Shown one piece after another: positions 10,209 through 25,549 of a stretch of 64,000 nt of DNA. The translations under genes and the position numbers were made by a program. Position 1 is the stretch's first letter. Each line of letters begins with the position of its first letter. The notes under the pieces were generated by a model. The model was not told the DNA's origin. It was given only the letters and a program-made list of their open reading frames with translations, and searched no databases. The stretch is from assembly GCF_949987515.2 (NCBI RefSeq), contig NC_082693.1:17170994-17234993 (forward strand), given 5' to 3'. This DNA is from Delphinus delphis (taxonomy: Eukaryota; Chordata; Mammalia; Artiodactyla; Delphinidae).

Positions 10209-13200
10209 GTGGAATGCGTTTCATGTTTTCAAACTAAAATAAGTAAAGGGAGAATTTTGGTTTAAAGAAAAGGCAGCCAGTTTTTTAAAAGAATATTATA
10301 TTTCAAATTAGAGTTTTCAACTGAAGCATACGTTAAAATATTAACACAATGATATACATCTTGATATAAATCAATCTTTAAATCTGAATAAAAGGTCTTT
10401 GGTGACATTTCTAGTTAAGAATTTATTAAAGTTGAAAATTTAGAAAGATTTTGATATCTTCTCTTTGATTCTTGATGGACAAAAAGATACTTATAAATGT
10501 GATTAAAATAAAGCAGTCTCTGTGTAATGGATAGTATGTAAAAAAAAATTCTTACATTTGACCTATAACAGAGAAGATTTATCAGTCTTGTGAATCACTT
10601 TGTGGTCTTGACCTATTTAATTTTTTTTTTTTAAAGAACAGCATTTGTTATTCTATTAACTTAAATGATATAGTCTGAAGGGAACTAAAAGACCTGGCCC
10701 AAAGACCTAGTTGATGACTTAGGAAAGTCATTTAATTTTTCCATATGCAAGTGGGTAAAAATGATAATCCTGTCTCTTGCTTTTGTCACAAAACGGTGAG
10801 ACAGTGAATGATATAGACTGTATTGCGATTTTCACAGACAGGAAAAACCAATCCTTGAGCACAGAGTCAAGGAAACCAAGACTCAAGGAAGTTGAGAAGT
10901 TTGTGTGAAGTCATCTAGGTTGTAAATGGAAAACTCTTAAAACTAAATCAAAGCCTTTAAACCCCGATAGAGAAGACTAGAGGAAATCAAGAAACCAATC
11001 AGGGCTGACTTTGATCAATATTTAAAATGTTTTCCTCAAAGTTATAGTCTTATCTAGCTGAATAAAGACCAGAGATCAGATTCAATTGCAATCATGTTAT
11101 ATAAAGTCTGTTTTAACTTTGTCCAGGGAACATGAGGTCTGTTTGCTTTTCAGAGATTATTGGTAAAATCAGTTCTGATGAAATATTTAAGTAATATTTA
11201 AACAGAAAAGCAGTCACCAGGAGAAAGTACTGGCTAATGCAACTGGACCACATTCTATTGCCTAGGGGTAGTAGGTTGTGCTGGCTTATTTCGCTTTTAA
11301 ATATGGAGGGTTACAGTGATTCATTTGCACATGCATTCAAGGTGACAACAAACTAGCCGAAGCAAATAAAATTCCCTGGGTAGTCTCTTGCAGCATATTT
11401 GGAGAAAAGCTTCGAGTTAGCAAGTTGTCAGTGTGTATAAAGTATGTGAATTGCAGCCCAATAATAAAGAACAGAGAAGCAATAACAGTAATAGTATATC
11501 GAGCACTTACTAAATGCAAGACACTGCTCTAGTAGTTTAGTTCTACTAATGGATTTATTCCTTACCACAATTCAGTCAGCCATATGCTATTATCTCCCTT
11601 TTACACATGAAAAAAAACTTAGAGGGTGAATGACTTTCTCTAGGTCCCTAGGCTGGAAGGTGGTAGAGCCAAGGTCTGAAATTAGGCGGTCTGATTGCAA
11701 GTCCCGTGAGCTCAATTGTACTCCATGTTGCTAAAGTACCTGTGGGTTTCCATAATATTAGTACCCTCAAGATATTCTGGTAAGCACAGATTTGTAAGTG
11801 GGCTACTTAATAATCTTCCTCATTCTGTACTTCTAAAAATTCCCCTTTATACCGAATAATTGAGTTTCAAGCAAGCATATTTGCCTGCACACACACAAAT
11901 ACACGTTGTTACTGATGTGGGTTTACAGACTCAGCAGGGAAAAATGTGTAAAAGTGCAAATAGATAATAATTTAGAATAACAACAGCATAGATTGATTCT
12001 TTCTTACCCCTTTCCCTCAATTTTTGAACTGAACCAAGTAGGTTATATAAACCCTGCAAGTACATTGTTCATCTTTACACTTGTCATTGCTGTGCTTCAG
12101 ATTCCTTGTACCACTGCGTTGTAATGAAAATTCTTTAAAAACACAATAGCAGTGCATCATCATCAAAAAACATAAATAATAGGGAAAAAGTAAAAGGTCT
12201 CCCATTCTACCTTCATTCCCACTCCCCTTCCGGAAATCATTAGGATAACCATCCCATTTGTAACCACCAACAGTATCCCTACCCCACAGTTTTCCTCTGG
12301 CTAAGCTTCTTCTGGCTTATTAGACTTTTTTGCTATTTCTCAAGATGTGACGTGCACTTCTGACTTGGAGAAGCTTGCACTTGCTCTTTCCTCATCTGAA
12401 ATGTCTGACTCCCAGATATCTTGCTCTTTCATCTCATTCAAATCTCTATTTAAACATTACCTCAGGCCTGACCACCCCATATAAATTAGCATTTCCTATC
12501 CATAACCCTTGAACCAAATTTGATTTTTCTTCATAGCATTTATCACCTCCTGACACTGAAATACAAATGCACACATATGTATAGGTGTGTATGTATATCT
12601 TTAATACAACAAAACAAATTTATCACAGTTCTGTAATAATCATACAATTCTGAAGTTGAGAAGTCTGAAATAGGTCTCACTGAGCTAAAATCAAGACGTT
12701 GGCAGAGCTGTATCCTTTCTGGAGACTCTAAAAGACAATTCATTTCCTTGCCTTTTCCAACTTCTGGAAATTGCCCAAAGTTCTTGACTAATAGCTCTCT
12801 TCCATATTCAAAGCTAGTGATGGTCAGTCAAGTATTTTTCACATTGACATTGACTTTTCTGCTCCCTTTTCCACATTTAAAGGACCCTTAGGATTACATT
12901 GAGTTAACCAGGATAATATAGGATAACCTCTTCAAGGTCATCTGATTAGCAGCCTTAACTCCACTTGCAACCTTAAGACCCCCTTGCCGGGCTACCTAAT
13001 ATATTCATGGGTAGGCAGAGTGACGGCATGCAAAGATGTCCAGGTCCTAATCTCCAAAACCTGTAAATATATATATTTTTCCTAGAGGAAGTCATTTGCC
13101 CTCTTTGCATCTAAGTTTTTTCACCTGTGAAAGGGAAATAATAGCATCTGGCTGACAGACTTATGGTAAGGAATAAATCCACTAACAGAAGTAAAACACT

Positions 13201-14670
13201 AGAACAATGTATGGTATATAGTAAGTGCTCAATAAATGCTAGCTACTACTATTTTTATTGCTTCTTACTTGCTTTGGCCAGATTGTTGTCATCTTGCTGT
13301 ACATGTGAGAATGAAATCAATGTCCAGCACATTGAGATATAAAGTTGGGTGGCTGATTTGAGATCATTCTTTTTTTATGTAGCTGTTTTTCACTATGAAA
13401 TTCCTTCTTAATACTGTATTTGTACATACCATATGTTTTGGTATTTTGTGATTTCATTTTTGTTTGTCTTGAGATATTTTCTAAATTCCTTTTTGAGTTC
13501 TTGGACCTATTGTTGTTCAAGAGGGTGTTGCCTAATTTTTACATATTTGTGAATTCTCCAGTTTTTCTCCTGCTATTGATTCCTAGTTTCATTCCATTGT
13601 GGGTAGAAAAGATACTTGCGATGATATCAATCTTCTTAGATTTGTTAAAACTTATTTTGTGGCCTAACACGTGATATATCTTGGAGAAAGATATGAGTAC
13701 ATTTAAAAGGAATGTGTATTTCATTGTCATTGGGTGGAATGTTTTTTGTATGTCTTTTAGGTCAATTTGGTCTATAGTGGTGTTTGAGTTATCCATTTCC
13801 TTATTATTTCTATCCACTATTTAAAATAAGGTATTAAAATCTTCCACTATTATGGTATTGCTCTTTATTTCTCCCTTCTGTTGTGTAAATGTTTGCTTTA
13901 TATATTTAGGTACTCTAATGTTGGGGATAGAAAGAGAGGTAGATAGATAGATAGACAGATAGGGATAGAGATACTTATTAAATCTTCCTGGTCAATGGAC
14001 CCTTTTATCATTATATAATGTCCTTTTTGTCTCTTGTGACATTATTTACTTAAAGTCTATTTTGTTTGATATAAATACAACCACCCCTGCTCTCTTTTGG
14101 TTACCAATTGTGTGGAATATCTTTTCCCATCACTTCACTTTCAGTCTTTGCGTGTCTTTAGATCTAAAGTGAGTTTCTTATACATAAGTCATAGTTGAGT
14201 CGTTTCTTTTTCATTTTTATTTTTTTAATTGAAGTATAGTTGACTTACAATACCATATCAGTGTTAGGTATATAGTCTCTATATACCTGAGATTCAGTAT
14301 TTTTACAGATTATACTACACTAGAACTTATTACAAGATAATGGCTATAATTCTCTGTGCTATACCTTATATCTTTGGTGCTTATCTATTTTATACATAGC
14401 AGTTTGTATATCTTAATCCCATACCCCTAATGTGCCTCTCCTGCTTTCCCCATCCCTACTGGTAACCACTAGTTTTTTTTCTATATCTGTGAATCTGTTT
14501 CTGTTTTGCTATATACATTTGTTTGTATTATTTTTTAGATTCCACATATAAGTGATATCATATGGTATTTGTCTTTCTCTGTCTGACTTATTTCACTAAG
14601 TGTATTTTCTAGGTCCATATACATTACTCTAAATGGCAGATTTTCACTCTGTTTTATGGCTGAGTAATAT

Positions 14671-14711
<41 letters not shown>

Positions 14712-17700
14712 TTTATCTGTTCATCTGTTGATGGACTCTTGGGTTGCTTCAATATCTTGGCTATTGTAAATAGCACTACTATGAACATTGGGTGTATATA
14801 TCTTTTCGAATTAGTGTTTTTGAGGTTTCCAGATATGTACTCAGGAGTGGAATTGCTCGATCATATGTTAATTCTATTTTTAGTTTTTTGAGGAATCTCC
14901 ATACTGTTTAGTTTTTGAGGAACCTCCATACTGCAAGTGGCTGCACCAATTTACATTCCCACTGACAGTGTACAGTGTTCCCTTTTCTCCACATCCTCAC
15001 TGACATTTATTACTTGTAGACCTTTTGATGATGGCCATTCTGATAGGTGTGAGGTGATATCTCATGGTTGTTTGGATTTGCATTTATCTAATAGTTAGTG
15101 ATGTTAAGTATCTTTTCATGTGTCTGTTGGCCATCTGTATGTCTGCTTTAGAAAAATGTCTACTCAGGTCTTCTGCCAATTATTTACTTATTTTTTATAT
15201 TGAGTTGCATGGGCTGTTTATATATTTTGGATATTAACCCCTTGCCAGTCATATTAGTTGCAAATATTAACTCCAATTACAAAGGTTGTCTTTTTCTTTT
15301 AATCCATGGTTTCCTTTATGTACAGAAGGATTTAAGTTTAATCAGGGCTCATTTGTTTATTTTTGCTTTAATTTTTTTGCCTTAGGAGACAGAACCAAAA
15401 AAAGAAAAATGTTGCTACAATTTATAATATGTCAAACAGTGTTCTGCCTATGTTCTCTTCTGGGTGTTTTATGGTTTCAGGTCTTACACTCAGCTCTTTA
15501 ATCCATTTTAATTTTTTTTGTGTATGGTGTGAGGAAGTGCTCTCATCTCATTGTTTTGCATGTAACTGTACATTTTCCCCAGCACCACTTGTTAAAGACA
15601 CTGTCTTTCCTCTATTGTGTATTCTTACCTCTTTTGTTGAAGATTAATTGACCATATATGTGTGGGTTTATTTCTGGACTCTCTATTCTGTTTCATTGAT
15701 GTATGTGTCTGTTTTTGTGCCAGTACCAGGTTGTTTTGGTTACTGTAGCTTTATAGTATTGTCTAAAATCTGGGAGAGTGAAACCTTCAGCTTTGTTCTT
15801 TTTTTCTCTAGATTGCTTTGGCAAATCAGGGTCTTTTGTGGTTCCATATGAAATTTAGGATTACCTATTCTAGTTTTATAAAAGTGTCATGGGTATTTTG
15901 ATAAAGATTACATTAAATCTACAGATTCTTTGGGTAGTATGGAAATTTTAAGAATATCAATTCTTCTAATCCAAGAGCACAAGACATCTTTTCATTTCTT
16001 TGTATCATCTTCAATTTTATCAGTGTTTTAAAGTTTTCAAAGTATAGTTGTTTCACCTCCTTGGTTAAATTTATTCTTGGGTATTTTATTCTTTTTGATG
16101 GAATTTTTTAAACTTTCTCTTTCTGATAGTTCATTATTAGATATAGAAAAACAACAGATTTCTGTATGTTAATCTTGTATCCTGACACTTTGCTCAATTC
16201 ATTTATTAGTTCTAACAGTTTTTGGGTGAAGGCTTTAGGGTTTTCTATATAAAGTATCATGCAAATAGTGACAGTTTTAATTTTCCCTTCCAATTTGTAT
16301 GGCTTTGGTTTCTTTTTCTTGTCTGATTGCTGTGGCTAGGACTTCCAATACTATGTTAAACAGAAGTGGCAAGAGTAGGCATCCTTGTCTTGCTCCTGAA
16401 TTTAGAGGAAAAGCTTTCACCTTTTCACCATTAAGTATGATGTTAACTAGGGGTTTGTCATAGATGGACTTTATTATGTTGAGATATGGTCCCTTTATAT
16501 ACATTTTATGAGAGTTTTTATCATGAATAGATTTCAAATTAAGCTGTAAGGGAAGAAATAAAAAGAAGAAAAAATGTACAGAGAAGAACTACAAAAACAA
16601 CTGGAAAACAAGTAATAAAATGGCAATAAGTACATACCTATCAATAATTACTTTAAATGTTCATGGACTAAATGTTCCAATCAAGAGACATAGGGTGGCT
16701 TACTGGATTAAAAAAAAAGACCCTTCTATATGCTTCTTACAAGCAACTCACTTCAAAGCTAAAGACACACACAGACTGAAAAGTGAGGGGTAGGAAAAAG
16801 ATATTTCATGCAAACAAAAACAACAAGAAAGCAGGGGTAGCAATACAAAATATACTTTAAAAGAAAGACTATAACAAAGGCGAGCAAGGGCATTATGTAA
16901 CGATAAAGGGATCAATACGAGAAGAGGATTCATACTCATTAACATATATGCACTCAATTCAGGAGCATCTAAATATATAAAGCAAATATTAACAGACATA
17001 AAGGGAGAAATTGGCAATAATACAATAGTAGTAGGGGATTTTAACACCCTACTTACATCAATGAACAGATCATTCAGACATAAAATCAATACGGCACAGT
17101 GGTCTTAAATGACACTATAGACTAGTTAGACTTAATAGATATTTATAGGACATTACATCCCCAAACAACAGGATTCACATTCTTTTCAAGTGCACGTAGA
17201 ATGTTCTCCAGGATAGATCACATGCTAGGACACAAAATACTTCTGAACAAATTTAAGAGGATAGAAATTATATCAAGCCTTTTTTTCTGACCACAATGGT
17301 ATGAAACTAGAAATCAATTACAGAAAGAAAAATGGGAAAAGAACAAACATGTGGAAACTAAATAACATGCTACTATAAAACCAATGGATCAATGAAGAAA
17401 TCAAAGAGGAAATCAGAAAATACCTCAAGACAAATGAAAATGGAAACACAACACTCCCAAATCTATGGAATGTACTGATAGCAAAAGCAGTTCCAAGAGG
17501 GAAGTTCACAGCAATACAGGCTTTCCTCAAGAAACAAGGAAGATCTCATATAAACAACCTAACCTATCATCTAAAAAAATTAGAAAAAGAAAATCAAACA
17601 AATCCCAAAGTCAGCAGAAGGAAGGAAATAATAAAGATCAAGGAGGAAAAATGGGGATCAAAAAACAATAGAAAAGATCAATGAAACCAAGAGCTGCTTT

Positions 17701-20700
17701 TGTAGAAAAGATAAAATTGATAAACCTTTAGCCAGGATGATCAAGAAGAAGAGAGGGAGTACCCAAATAAACAAAACAATAAATAAAAGAGGAGAAATAA
17801 CAATCAATACAAGAAAGATACAAGAAATCATAAGAGAATACTATGAATAGTTACATGCCAATGAATTGGGTAACTTAGAAAAAATGGACAAATTTCTAGA
17901 AACATACAAACTGCCAAGACTGAATCAAGAAGAAATAGACAATTTGAACGGACCAATCAGTAGTAGTGAAATTGTTTGTAAAAATAATTATAATAATAAT
18001 AATAAACTCCCAGCAAACAAAAGTCCAGAACCAAATGGCTTCATCAGGGAATTTTACCAAACATACAAACAAGAATTAGTAACTATCCTTCTCAAACTAT
18101 TCCAAAAAACTGAAGGGATGGAACACTCTCAAATTCATTCTATGAGGCCCCTGTTACTCTGATACCAAAACCAAAGACACTACAAAAAAAGAAAATTACT
18201 GGTCAATATCTTTGATGATTATAGGTGCAAAAATCCTAAACAAAATATTAGCAAACTGAATCCAACAGTGTATAAAAAGGGTCATAACACCATGATCCAG
18301 TTGTATTTATTCCAGGGATGCAAGGATGGTTCAATATTTGCAAATCGATCAATGTGATACACCATATTAACAAAGGAAGAATAAAAATCACATGTTCATC
18401 TCAATAAACACAGAAAAAAACATTTTTTTAAAAAAAACATACATTCAGCCCCTTTACAGTTTTTGTTTTGTTTTTTTTTTTCTGTATGCGGGCCTCTCAC
18501 TGATGTGGCCTCTCCCGTTGTGGAGCACAGGCTCTGGATGCGCAGGCCTAGCAGCCATGGCTCACGGGCCTATCCGCTCCGCGGCATATGGGATCTTCCC
18601 GGACCGGGGCACAAACCCGTGTCCCCTGCATCGGCAGGCAGACTCTTAACCACTGCGCCACCAGGGAAGCCCAATACATGTACTATTTGAATTGGATAAA
18701 CGTATATTCTTTATCTGAATAAAAAGTAACTGAATATACCTATAATTTTCCAGTGACAAAAATTGGCAAATGTTAAAGAAAACATAAATTTTTCTTATAT
18801 AAATATTTTTCAAGAAAGATACTCTAAAGAGAGGCAAAAATGATAGCAACTGTGATATTTAGAATAAAAAATGTACATAAGTAAATATTTTTAAAAAGGA
18901 ATTGAGAATATTTCCAATTAGCACAATTTGCTGTGGGCTCATTAAGAGAATATTTTCTTCATTAAAAATATTATGAGCTACAGAGAAGAGTCAATTGAAA
19001 TATTGACAATTTCAAATTCAGTAATCATAAAATGCAATTTTGATGAAGATTTCAGATAATTTTTTAAATAAACTAAAATGTCTAAGAATAATTTGAAAAT
19101 TATCCTTCAGAAAAATAATAGTGACATAGTAATGGAGATACTCATAAGAAACTGAATAAAATACATGGATATACATATTGGTATACATAAAAATATACTA
19201 ATATATCCACCAAGAATAATTATACTGTGTATTATTTTAAAATATTAAAGTAAGCAATGAAAAGAAAAAAAATTTAATGTTTCCTTCAATTTACTTGGAT
19301 ATGTGTTTTTTATTTGAAAAAATTAGAACAATAGTAACAAGCAATTTATTCATCAATAAAATTTCAAAAACTGTTCTAAGCTTAATTATTTTTTATCACT
19401 CATTTTGCTCTAAAAATTATTCCAGTTTATATGATAAATTATATATTTACACTAGATATAAGAGAGATACAAACCAAATTCCTATTAGGCAATATACAGC
19501 TTCACTAAAGAGGTGTCACTGAGGTGGGTATTAAAAAGTTGAATTCATGGAAACAGCATGGAATGGTGGTTGCTAGAACCAGAGGGTGTGGGAAATTGAG
19601 TGATGTTGGTCAAAGGGTATAAACTTCCTGTTATAAGATACATAAGTTCTGGGGATCTAGTGTACAGCATGATGACTCTAGTTAACAATATTGTATTATA
19701 TACTTGAAATTTCCTAAGAGAGTTTATCTAAATGTTCTCACTCCAAAAATAAAACATAGGTAACTATGTGAGTTGATGAATGTGTTAACTAATTTTATTG
19801 TTCTAATCGTTTCACAATTTATGCATATGTCAATTGCAATGTTATACACATTAAATTTATACAATTTTATTTGTCAATCATACTTCAATAAAGTTGGAAA
19901 AATAAAATTGCATGCAGTATTCCCAGTGCAAATGGAGGAAAGCAGGTAGACTACTACAAATAAACCAAGTGAGATACAACAAGAATCTGACTTAGGAAAA
20001 TAAAGAGATGAAGGAAAAGTGGGTTAGTATATTAGATCCAAGAACTGTTTTGCTTTTCATATGTGAAATACTTGTGTTCAAATCACAGTTCTGCAACAGT
20101 TTTAGCCTTATTCCCTTAGTTAAATAACTTTGCATCTCTAAACTTTATTATTCTTACTTGTAAAATGAAGAGAGTAATGCATACCATGCAAGGATTTTGT
20201 GAGCATTAGAAATAATACTTCTAGAATACCTGGAACAGCCCTAGCAAATATTAGCTCCCACATAACATAATTCACATTCATATCCTTCCTGTATTAATTG
20301 GAAAGAGAAATATCCAGTGGATGGGGAGATATTAAGTTTTCTGTAGGATGTCTGATGCAAACCTTCATCTTTATCTCTGCTCTCAAATATTTTTGAAAGC
20401 TATATTGACTATTGATAGTTTCTGTTTAGGAAAGTTTGGAGACTTAACTAAGATTTATGTCATAGGAAAGCATAGGTTACAAAGAGAGAACACACACAAC
20501 ACCTATCCAGAAGATGTGGCATAAATTAACATCTTGATTATGCATATTATTTCAGATACTGTATCTTTTCTCATTCTTGTAGCTTCTTTTTACAGTTTTT
20601 TTGTGTGTGAAATCTTCTATTTTCATTCATTGTGAGATAACTTCCCTTTACATCAAAGAGCTCAGTTAGATTAGTTGCTTTAAAATTCTTGTTCAGGGCT

Positions 20701-23700
20701 TCTCTGGTGGCGCAGTGGTTGAGAATCTGCCTGCTAATGCAGGGGACACAGATTCGAGCCCTGGTCTGGGAGGATTCCACATGCCACGGAGCAACTAGGC
20801 CCGTGAGCCACAACTACTGGAGCCTGTGCTCCGCAACAAGAGAGGCCGTGATAGTGAGAGGCCCGCACACCGCGATGAAGAGTGGACCCTGCTTGCCACA
20901 ACTAGAGAAAGCCCTCACACAGAAACAAAGACCCAACACAGCAAAAATAAATAAATTAATTAATAAACTCCTACCCCCAACATCTTGTAAAAAAAAAAAA
21001 AAATTCTTGTCCAGTAATACTAACATATGTGTAATCTCAGGGTTAGTCTTGGTTGACTGTTATCTTTCTTGAGAAATGGTTACATTTTCTTGGCTCTTCA
21101 TATGTTGGTAATTTTGAACATTGTTACATTCTTCCAAAGGGTGTTGATATTTTTTTTTGTTTTACAAGGCAATTAAATTTGTTGACCTGAAACTGCAAAC
21201 TCTCTCTCTTAGGAAATAGTTCAAATCTCAATTAAATTACTTTATCCATAGGGCTACTTGAGTTTCCCTGTTCATGAATAGTTCAGAGGTCAAAAATTTG
21301 GACAGGGCTTCCCTGGTTGATAGTCCGCGTGCTGATGCAGGGGACACGGGTTCGTGCCCCGGTCCGGGAGGATCCCACGTGCCGCGAAGCGGCTGGGCCC
21401 GTGAGCCATGGCCGCTGAGCCTGCGCGTCCGGAGCCTGTGCTCCGCAACGGGAGAGGCCACAACAGTGAGAGGCCCGCGTACCGCAAAAAAAAAAAAAAG
21501 AAAAAAAATGTGGACAGTTTATATGCAGAATTTGGGGCTCCCCATTCTCTGGATCTCTCCTTCATGAGATTCTCCCCTAAATTTTAACCTAAACTCTTCT
21601 TTCTCATTCTTCAGGCCACAAGGACTGTGATTTCTCTAGAAGGATTTTAGCTTTTGTGAATAATGCTGTGACCTTACCTTAAAGCCATAAGAATGAGAAA
21701 CTAACCTTAGGCATTTCCTTCTTTTAAGGGTCAACCCCTGTCCAGAATCTGACTGCTTTTGTTTGCTCTCCCATGCTTTTGGGTGTTTTTTGTTTTCCCC
21801 TCAGACTTTACAATGGTTGTTTGCTGCAGGATCAGTCCAGTGGGAACTTATTCAGCTATACTGGAAGTGGAAATAGTTATAAGTATTTAAAAATCACCCT
21901 GGGTGTGGTGTGAAAAAGAGTTGACAGTGAGGAAAGGGACACCAGTTAGAAATAGTATTCTGGGTGTAAGATGATGGTTATTTGAGGTAGGAATATAAAG
22001 TGAAGCATATTAAAAAGAGAGATGTTTATAAGATTAAATATTTAGCTTTGGGGGACTGATTGGATGTGATATATAAGAGAGTAGATTCTAAGTGGTGACA
22101 CAGGAAAGGAGGTGAAAGGGGAGGAAGAAAAGGATGCAATCTGGACATTAAAACCAAAATGGAGCTCTAATGCGGGCACTTTGGAAAAGCAGCCTAAACC
22201 TCAGCAAAAGCAAGCTTGGCTTAAAATATAGATTTGGCAATCATCAGCATTTAGGTGGCAATAAAAACAATGACAATTTATGAGTTTTTCCAGAAAGAGT
22301 ATGTAGAATAAAAAGAGAAGAGAGTTTGAAACAAAACCCTGAAATAAAGTTTGGAATAGCTAAAGTATCCTAGGCCTGCTGAGGATAGTTTGAAAAATGA
22401 TGCAAAAAATAAGATCTGATTCATTCAAACATAAACAACTCTCAGATTTGACTGGAAAAAATGAGAGAGAGTTATGGAAAAGTGAGGACGCAGCGGGGCA
22501 GGAGGAAGCTTTTTAATGGAATAAGCCTGAATATGGATTAATTGTACAGTTATTCCCTGGTAAATCTCAAAACTACTTCCAGACAAAACTCTCTCTTGAG
22601 CACAAACCCTGCCTTAGTTGTGTCCATTTGGTAGATGTTTATTTTTAGACATCTCAAATTTGAGTTTTGAAAAGATGATTTCATTGTCTTTAACCCTAAT
22701 ACTTCTCTTTTTCTCATCCCCAATAATAGTATTACTACATACAATTATACAAACTATAAAACAAAATCAGAATACTTATTTTCCATTATTCCCACATCTT
22801 ATTGGTTCTCCTCTTAAACTTTTTCCGAGTGTGTCTCTAACCTTTTAGTCCTCTCTTCCCATCTCTGCTCATCTTTTTTTCTGAAATCAGCTTTCTAATT
22901 AATTTATTTGCCATAAATTCATTTTCCTCATGGCTACCAGAATTAGCCCTCTAAAATTTAATCTCCTTACATCACATTTAAAAATACAGATTGATCTCCC
23001 AATGGTTGGCATACTTCTATCCTTATATTCCACCCACAGATATTCTTTTTGTTTTTCAAATGATCTGTGTTCTTTCACTACTCTGGGGCTTTTCATGTGT
23101 TTCCTATTTTGTTTTAAGTGTTTATTTCTTCTTCGGTTTCTAAGCTTCTATTAACCCCTAAAGACTTAGTTTAAATGTTAGCACATCTATAGAAACTTTG
23201 ACCTGTGTAGAAAGAATTAATCACTTTTTTCTGTGTACTCATAAATTTAAAACTGTATAGCAATTACAGTACTCATTACATTATTATACTGGCATTAATT
23301 GTTTATTGGCCCAGGGAAACATTAGTTCTTTGGGGGCATTTATTACGTCTTAATTGCTTTTATTTCCTTTCTTACTCTGTGCCTGTCTCAACTCCAAGGT
23401 TTAGTGGAGGAACTGCCATATTGTAGCTGCTCGATAAATGTTTGCTGAGTAAATTTGTTTGAGGTTCCTATGAGTTAACTGAGTTAATCATGGCTGTACA
23501 TATGGCAATGTAGAAACTTGGAACTGTTTTCTGACCTTAATCCTAAGACTCTTGCCATCATAAACAAAGGACTGACCTGCCACGACTGCAGGTAAATATA
23601 GACTTTACCTCTTATCTCAATGCTAGCTGTGTCTTTCTGCCTGTGATATTTTAAAATCTATTTGATGATTGTGAACATTCGTATCTCTGTTTTGAAATCT

Positions 23701-25510
23701 CTCAATCTTAAATTCTCTATCCTTATGCTTTTGTCTTTTAATATTTTTCATTGGAGATTTCAGTTTTATTATTATTTAATTTTTTATGTTCTGAGAAAAT
23801 CATCATATCATTCTTTCTCTGAAATTCAGCCTCACATTAGGAACATGGTTAAAAATGCCCATCTCCCAGGGTTATAGAGTAAAAGAAAGCACATTTATAA
23901 ATCTGTCTATATTAACTCATTTCATATCCTTCTAAAATCCTAGCTTATTGGAGGAATCCTGCTGTAGCCATTGTGTTTGCATCTGTTACCCTTTTCTTCT
24001 TTGTAAAACCAATTTAGGATTATACTGTACGAATTTTGACTTTATTGAGTCTCTCTTTTGTCTTGAGCTAATCTTCCTTTTAAGATTGAAGACATGGACA
24101 TTACAAAATCTTTCTCTGAACTTTTAGAAAGCTGCTCTTATATAGGACAGGTTTTACATCTGGTTATGCTTGTATCTGCTTACTGAGATGTCCTGTTACT
24201 TTATGAAACTCCCTCCTCTTTGATTTTACCAATTAGTGTTTTGATGATAAGGATTTAGGTAAAAGTTTGCCTCAGTATTTCTTTAATAATCAATAAATCA
24301 TTTTGCCAGTATGCTCATTACTGATTCTGCAGCACCTGAAATAGTGCCTGACAAAAAATGTGTTTGGCTAAATAATCAGAGTCCTATTTTTATTTGACCG
24401 AACTTACAGCCAAAAGCTGAATGATGAGAGCTCAAAGTGATAATAAAAACAGACATTTCTCAATACTATGTGCCCCAAATTTTATGTATATTATTTTAAT
24501 TAATCTTCACAACAATTTTACTGTAATTATCTCCATCTAAAAGCTGAGGAAACTAGGAAATGAGAGGTTTCACTACATGTAAGCTCTGTACCAGATTTAT
24601 AACCTAAATTTGGGGAATAACAATTTATTCAACAACCAAAAAACATTTATTGAATACTTACTCATTATGTGTCAGGCATCTGAGTTTGATAGGAGCCTGA
24701 TAACATTTTTTTTCTATTTATTAGAGAAGGAAGGGCAGAACTTGACTTCTAGCTCAATAAGACAGACAGAATAATAAGGTTGAAGCCTTCTCCTCCCCCC
24801 TCCAATTTTACTAAATAATGTAAAATGTATTAAAGGCAACTTGTAGATGTGCTAGAAAACAAGAAGAGATACATTCTGTAAATCAGAAAGTATGAGAGTT
24901 TTCTAAAAAGTAAGAAGTAGAAAGAATTAGGCTAAAGAAAGAAATCACAGCCCAGACAAGTGCAGGAAAAGAAACCTGAAAAAAAATGGACATGGCTTCC
25001 AAGCATGTTTCAAAGGCAAAAGCCACAGATAATGGGATCAAGAGAGGTCCCAGGGACCACCGACAGGTTGTTGTATAGGCTATTCCACTCAATCAGAGAA
25101 AACATGCTTCTTTCCTTGTTTAACATCTCCCCTGATCATCAAATTATCCTCCCCCACTTAGTGCAAGCAGCAAACTGCAGAGACATCTACCCTGGGCAGG
25201 AGGTAGTGAGCGTGGGCGGATGCCCTCCCCAGCATATGGAGCAGAACGGTGTCTCAAGTGGCTGGCAACACTCATGAAGAAGTGAGGTGCCCATATGCAG
25301 ATTAACTCTTAACTACCCTACTGCTAAAGATTTCTGCCTCTCCATCCCAGATAGGCTTCACAAAGACTGAATATTCAGAGACAAGGAAACGGGAGCTTCC
25401 ATATGTAAAACAAAGCAGACAGGCAAGAATCACTAGGTATTAGATATTTTCATTCACCATTCTTGAAGGGAGGCAACAAACTCAATAAAATAAAAAATTC
25501 TCCCATGGCT

Positions 25511-25549
<39 letters not shown>

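Noticed and set aside
20696..20999. tRNA-like sequence with A- and B-box elements at this and other SINEs
   Set aside because: These are the tRNA-derived heads of SINEs, lacking a complete cloverleaf and discriminator end; not functional tRNA genes.
24960..25277. 105-codon open frame in intron 2
   Set aside because: No recognisable domain, no splice or promoter context, biased composition; likely chance.
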